The position numbers were made by a program, and so were the translations under genes. The notes beneath the pieces were generated by a model that made no database searches, was not told where the DNA came from, and worked only from the letters and a program-made list of their open reading frames with translations. Below, piece by piece: positions 4,709 through 6,575 of a DNA stretch of 6,575 nt (position 1 is its first letter; every line of letters begins with the position of its first letter). The DNA comes from Betaproteobacteria bacterium. GTDB taxonomy: Bacteria; Pseudomonadota; Gammaproteobacteria; Burkholderiales; Burkholderiaceae_C. The DNA is taken from positions 1 through 6,575 of the forward strand of contig VBCQ01000233.1 in NCBI GenBank assembly GCA_005882155.1. Direction: 5' to 3'.

Positions 4709-5740
4709 CTACACGAAGCTCTCGTCGCCCCGCAAATAGCGCCACGCACCGACCGGCAAGTCACCCAGCATCACCTTGCCGATGCGAACGCGCTTCAATC
4801 CGAGCACCTTCAGCCCGACCGCTTCGCACATGCGGCGGATCTGCCGCTTCTTGCCTTCCTTCAGCACGAAGCGCAACTGATCGTCGTTGACCCACTCGAC
4901 TTGCGCCGGCCGCAGCGCTTCGCCGTCGAGCTCGAGGCCGTGGTTCAGCAGCGCGAGCTGGCCGTCGGGCAGCGGCTGCCCATCGAGCGTCTGCACGCGA
5001 ACGAGATACTCCTTCTCGGTCTCGCTGTCTTCGCCGATCAATTGCTTGGCGATGCGCCCGTCTTGCGTCAGCACGAGCAAGCCCACCGAGTCGATGTCGA
5101 GTCGACCCGCAGGTGCGAGGCCGCGCAGATGCTCGCGCAGAAATCGCGTGCCGGACCGATCGTCGCGCCACTGGTTGTTCGGCGTGACGAGCACGACCGC
5201 GGGCTCGTAGCCGTCTTCGGCTTGGCCGCTGACGTAGCCGATCGGCTTGTTCAGCAGCACCGTGACCTTCTGCGCCTGCTGAAACTTGGCCTTCGCGTCG
5301 ACGGTGATTCGCTGCCCCGGGACGACGCGCGAGCCGAGCTCGCTGACGACCTGGTCGTCGACGCGAACCCAGCCCTTGGCGATCCACTCGTCGGCTTCAC
5401 GGCGCGACGCGATGCCGAGCTCGCTCATTCGCTTGGACAGGCGCATGCTGCCCGGCACCTCGGCATGTTCGATCGCGCGCGGCTCGGGATGCTGGCGCGG
5501 CCGCGCCGGTGGTGGCGCAGTAGGACGCGGCTTGCGCGGCGCATCGTCGCGCGGCTTGTCGCCAAAGCGCTGGCGCAATTGCTCTTGATAACGCGCCTCG
5601 CGCTCGGCGCGCTGGGCTTGCGCCTGCGACAAGGTCGGGCGCCTGCGCGGCGCCGAGCCGGCACCGCGAACCGGCGCGCGCGGCGCGCGTGGCTCAGTGC
5701 TGCCGGGTGCGGGCTTCTTCAGCTTGATCGTCGTGGCCAT
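4709..5740 (-). CDS. rluF: RsuA/RluB/RluF-family pseudouridine synthase, RluF-like
   Basis: This 343-residue enzyme isomerises a uridine of ribosomal RNA to pseudouridine, probably in 23S rRNA. An S4 RNA-binding domain occupies about 99-147 (MRLSKRMSELGIASRREADEWIAKGWVRVDD). The catalytic domain follows with VLLNKPIGYVSG (161-172), the signature GRLDIDSVGLLVLT (212-225, catalytic Asp215), EKEYLVRV (242-249) and KKRQIRRMCEAVGLKVLGLKR (297-317). RQIRRMCE and the end LPVGAWRYL resemble RluF more than RluB or RsuA, so the symbol is tentative. Residues 1-96 are an unusual Pro/Arg/Ala-rich, probably disordered, basic extension. ATG 5740 is chosen because it lies ten bases after the mutL stop and begins the basic MATTIKLKK. 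The ribosome-binding site is weak (AAAGAGA), consistent with co-expression from mutL. It converges with the anti-sigma gene. Confidence 0.9.
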   Translation of the reverse strand: MATTIKLKKPAPGSTEPRAPRAPVRGAGSAPRRRPTLSQAQAQRAEREARYQEQLRQRFGDKPRDDAPRKPRPTAPPPARPRQHPEPRAIEHAEVPGSMRLSKRMSELGIASRREADEWIAKGWVRVDDQVVSELGSRVVPGQRITVDAKAKFQQAQKVTVLLNKPIGYVSGQAEDGYEPAVVLVTPNNQWRDDRSGTRFLREHLRGLAPAGRLDIDSVGLLVLTQDGRIAKQLIGEDSETEKEYLVRVQTLDGQPLPDGQLALLNHGLELDGEALRPAQVEWVNDDQLRFVLKEGKKRQIRRMCEAVGLKVLGLKRVRIGKVMLGDLPVGAWRYLRGDESFV

Positions 5741-5750
5741 GAGTTTCTCT

Positions 5751-6575
5751 TTATCGCCCGCGCCAGAACAAGGCATCGAGCTCGCGCACGCTGATTTGCC
5801 GCCACGTCGGCCGGCCGTGGTTGCATTGGTCGGCGCGTTCGGTGCGTTCCATGTCGCGCAGCAGCGCATTCATTTCGTCGAGCGCCAGTTGGCGATTCGC
5901 GCGCACGGCGCCATGGCAGGCCATCGTCGACAGGATCTCGTGCTGCGCGCGCTCAATGACGCTGCTCGCGTCGTACTGCGCCAGCTCGGCGAGCACGCTG
6001 CGCGCGAGCTCGACCACGTCGCCGCCGGCGAGTGCGGCGGGGCGCGAGCGCACGGCGAGCACCCTGGCCGACAGCGCCGAAATGTCGAGCCCGAGCGTGC
6101 GCAGGTTCGCGGCCTGCGCCTCGGCGGTCGCGATCTCTTGCGGTGTCGCACTGAAGGTGGCCGGGATCAGCAGCGGCTGCGCTTCGATCGTCGCCGCGAC
6201 GAGGCTGGCTTTGAGCCGCTCGTAAACGATGCGCTCGTGCGCCGCATGCATGTCGACGATGACGAGCCCCTGCGCGTTTTCGGCGAGCACGTAGATGCCG
6301 GCGAGCTGCGCGATCGCGCGCCCGAGCGGCCAGTCGTCACGACTCGATTGATCGACGCTCGCCACCGGCCGCGCGTCCCACAGCGGCGCTTCCTCGCGCG
6401 CATACAGCGTCGCCATCTGCTGCAAGCCGAGCGACCCCTGCGCGCGCTCAGCGTAACTCCCTCTCCCCGCTGGGGAGAGGGCAGGGGTGAGGGGCGCGGC
6501 CGCTCCGATGACATCCCCCGCCTGCGGCACCGCCAACGCCGTCTCCACCGCCCGCTTTACCGCCTGATGCACCTC
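5751..6575 (-). CDS. mutL: DNA mismatch repair protein MutL, C-terminal part (5' end outside window)
   Basis: The frame enters at the right edge as EVHQAVKRAVETALA, the end of the ATPase half, and gives about 274 residues to the stop. MutL couples MutS mismatch recognition to strand incision. After a linker, the C-terminal dimerisation/endonuclease domain starts near LGRAIAQLAGIYVLAEN. The motif DMHAAHERIVYE fits the D-(Q/M)-H-A-x2-E-x4-E metal motif of endonuclease-active MutL proteins. ACHGAVRANRQL and CNHGRPTW supply the other conserved metal-site segments. This implies a MutH-independent, self-nicking MutL, as is usual in betaproteobacteria. The linker contains residues PLTPALSPAGRGSYAE encoded by a palindromic repeat at about 6455-6494. 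The pseudouridine synthase follows after ten bases. The domain looks complete and functional. Confidence 0.95.
   Translation of the reverse strand, partial: EVHQAVKRAVETALAVPQAGDVIGAAAPLTPALSPAGRGSYAERAQGSLGLQQMATLYAREEAPLWDARPVASVDQSSRDDWPLGRAIAQLAGIYVLAENAQGLVIVDMHAAHERIVYERLKASLVAATIEAQPLLIPATFSATPQEIATAEAQAANLRTLGLDISALSARVLAVRSRPAALAGGDVVELARSVLAELAQYDASSVIERAQHEILSTMACHGAVRANRQLALDEMNALLRDMERTERADQCNHGRPTWRQISVRELDALFWRGR
6455..6494. repeat. Palindromic repeat inserted in frame in the mutL linker
   Basis: CCCTCTCCCC (6459-6468), loop GCT and GGGGAGAGGG (6472-6481) form a perfect 10-bp stem, followed by CAGGGGTGAGGGG. This is a very common intergenic repeat in Burkholderiales and other proteobacteria, normally outside genes. 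On the minus strand it is read as LTPALSPAGRGS without a stop or frame change, in the flexible linker between the two MutL halves, where extra residues are tolerated. Confidence 0.8.

Noticed and set aside
4670..5794. Long plus-strand open frame opposite the pseudouridine synthase
   Set aside because: The minus-strand frame has S4 and catalytic motifs. The plus-strand frame is a compositional shadow in high-GC DNA, rich in Ala, Arg and Leu, without recognisable motifs or a ribosome-binding site.
1..6575. tRNA, rRNA or riboswitch genes
   Set aside because: I found no cloverleaf with a CCA end or conserved TTCGA-N arm in context, no rRNA-like stretch, and no recognised riboswitch core.

Overview
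The window comes from a high-GC proteobacterium, most likely a betaproteobacterium of the Burkholderiales. The evidence is the nuclease-type MutL C-terminus with its DMHAAHERIVYE and CNHGRPTW motifs, the RluF-like pseudouridine synthase beside it, and two families of short palindromic repeats common in that group. No genus can be named from the sequence alone.

Layout. (1) Positions 1-1688, minus strand: a cytoplasmic-looking astacin-type zinc metalloprotease with a C-terminal PPC domain (666-1688). Its 3' end has been tandemly duplicated together with the start of the downstream gene, which looks like DUF6765. The result is an in-frame chimera (118-558) made of a DUF6765-like N-terminus and the last 80 residues of the protease. 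The start of what should be the intact DUF6765-like gene is cut by the left edge. (2) 1689-1943: a structured intergenic region with four inverted repeats. (3) 1944-2318: two convergent gene remnants fused tail to tail by a deletion. One is a plus-strand signal peptide with a good ribosome-binding site. The other is a minus-strand cupredoxin that lost its copper-binding C-terminus. (4) 2322-3109, minus: a Tat-exported metallophosphoesterase, coupled to the cupredoxin and broken by an internal out-of-frame deletion. (5) 3110-4597: a divergent control region, then an ECF sigma factor and its overlapping membrane anti-sigma factor on the plus strand. (6) 4598-4708: two REP-like repeats and a bidirectional terminator between convergent genes. 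(7) 4709-6575, minus: an RluF-type pseudouridine synthase following the C-terminal part of mutL, whose interdomain linker carries an in-frame palindromic repeat.

How the genes work together. The sigma/anti-sigma pair and the phosphoesterase/cupredoxin pair diverge from about 100 bp. That stretch carries two identical promoter-like signatures, GGAAT-N16-CGGTAT, one on each strand. The simplest reading is an autoregulated ECF system that also drives a two-gene envelope module. In this strain both module genes are broken while regulator and promoters look intact, so this appears to be an ECF stress-response locus whose local output has decayed. The left part of the window shows a separate recent duplication. 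The mutL-rluF part is conserved housekeeping sequence.
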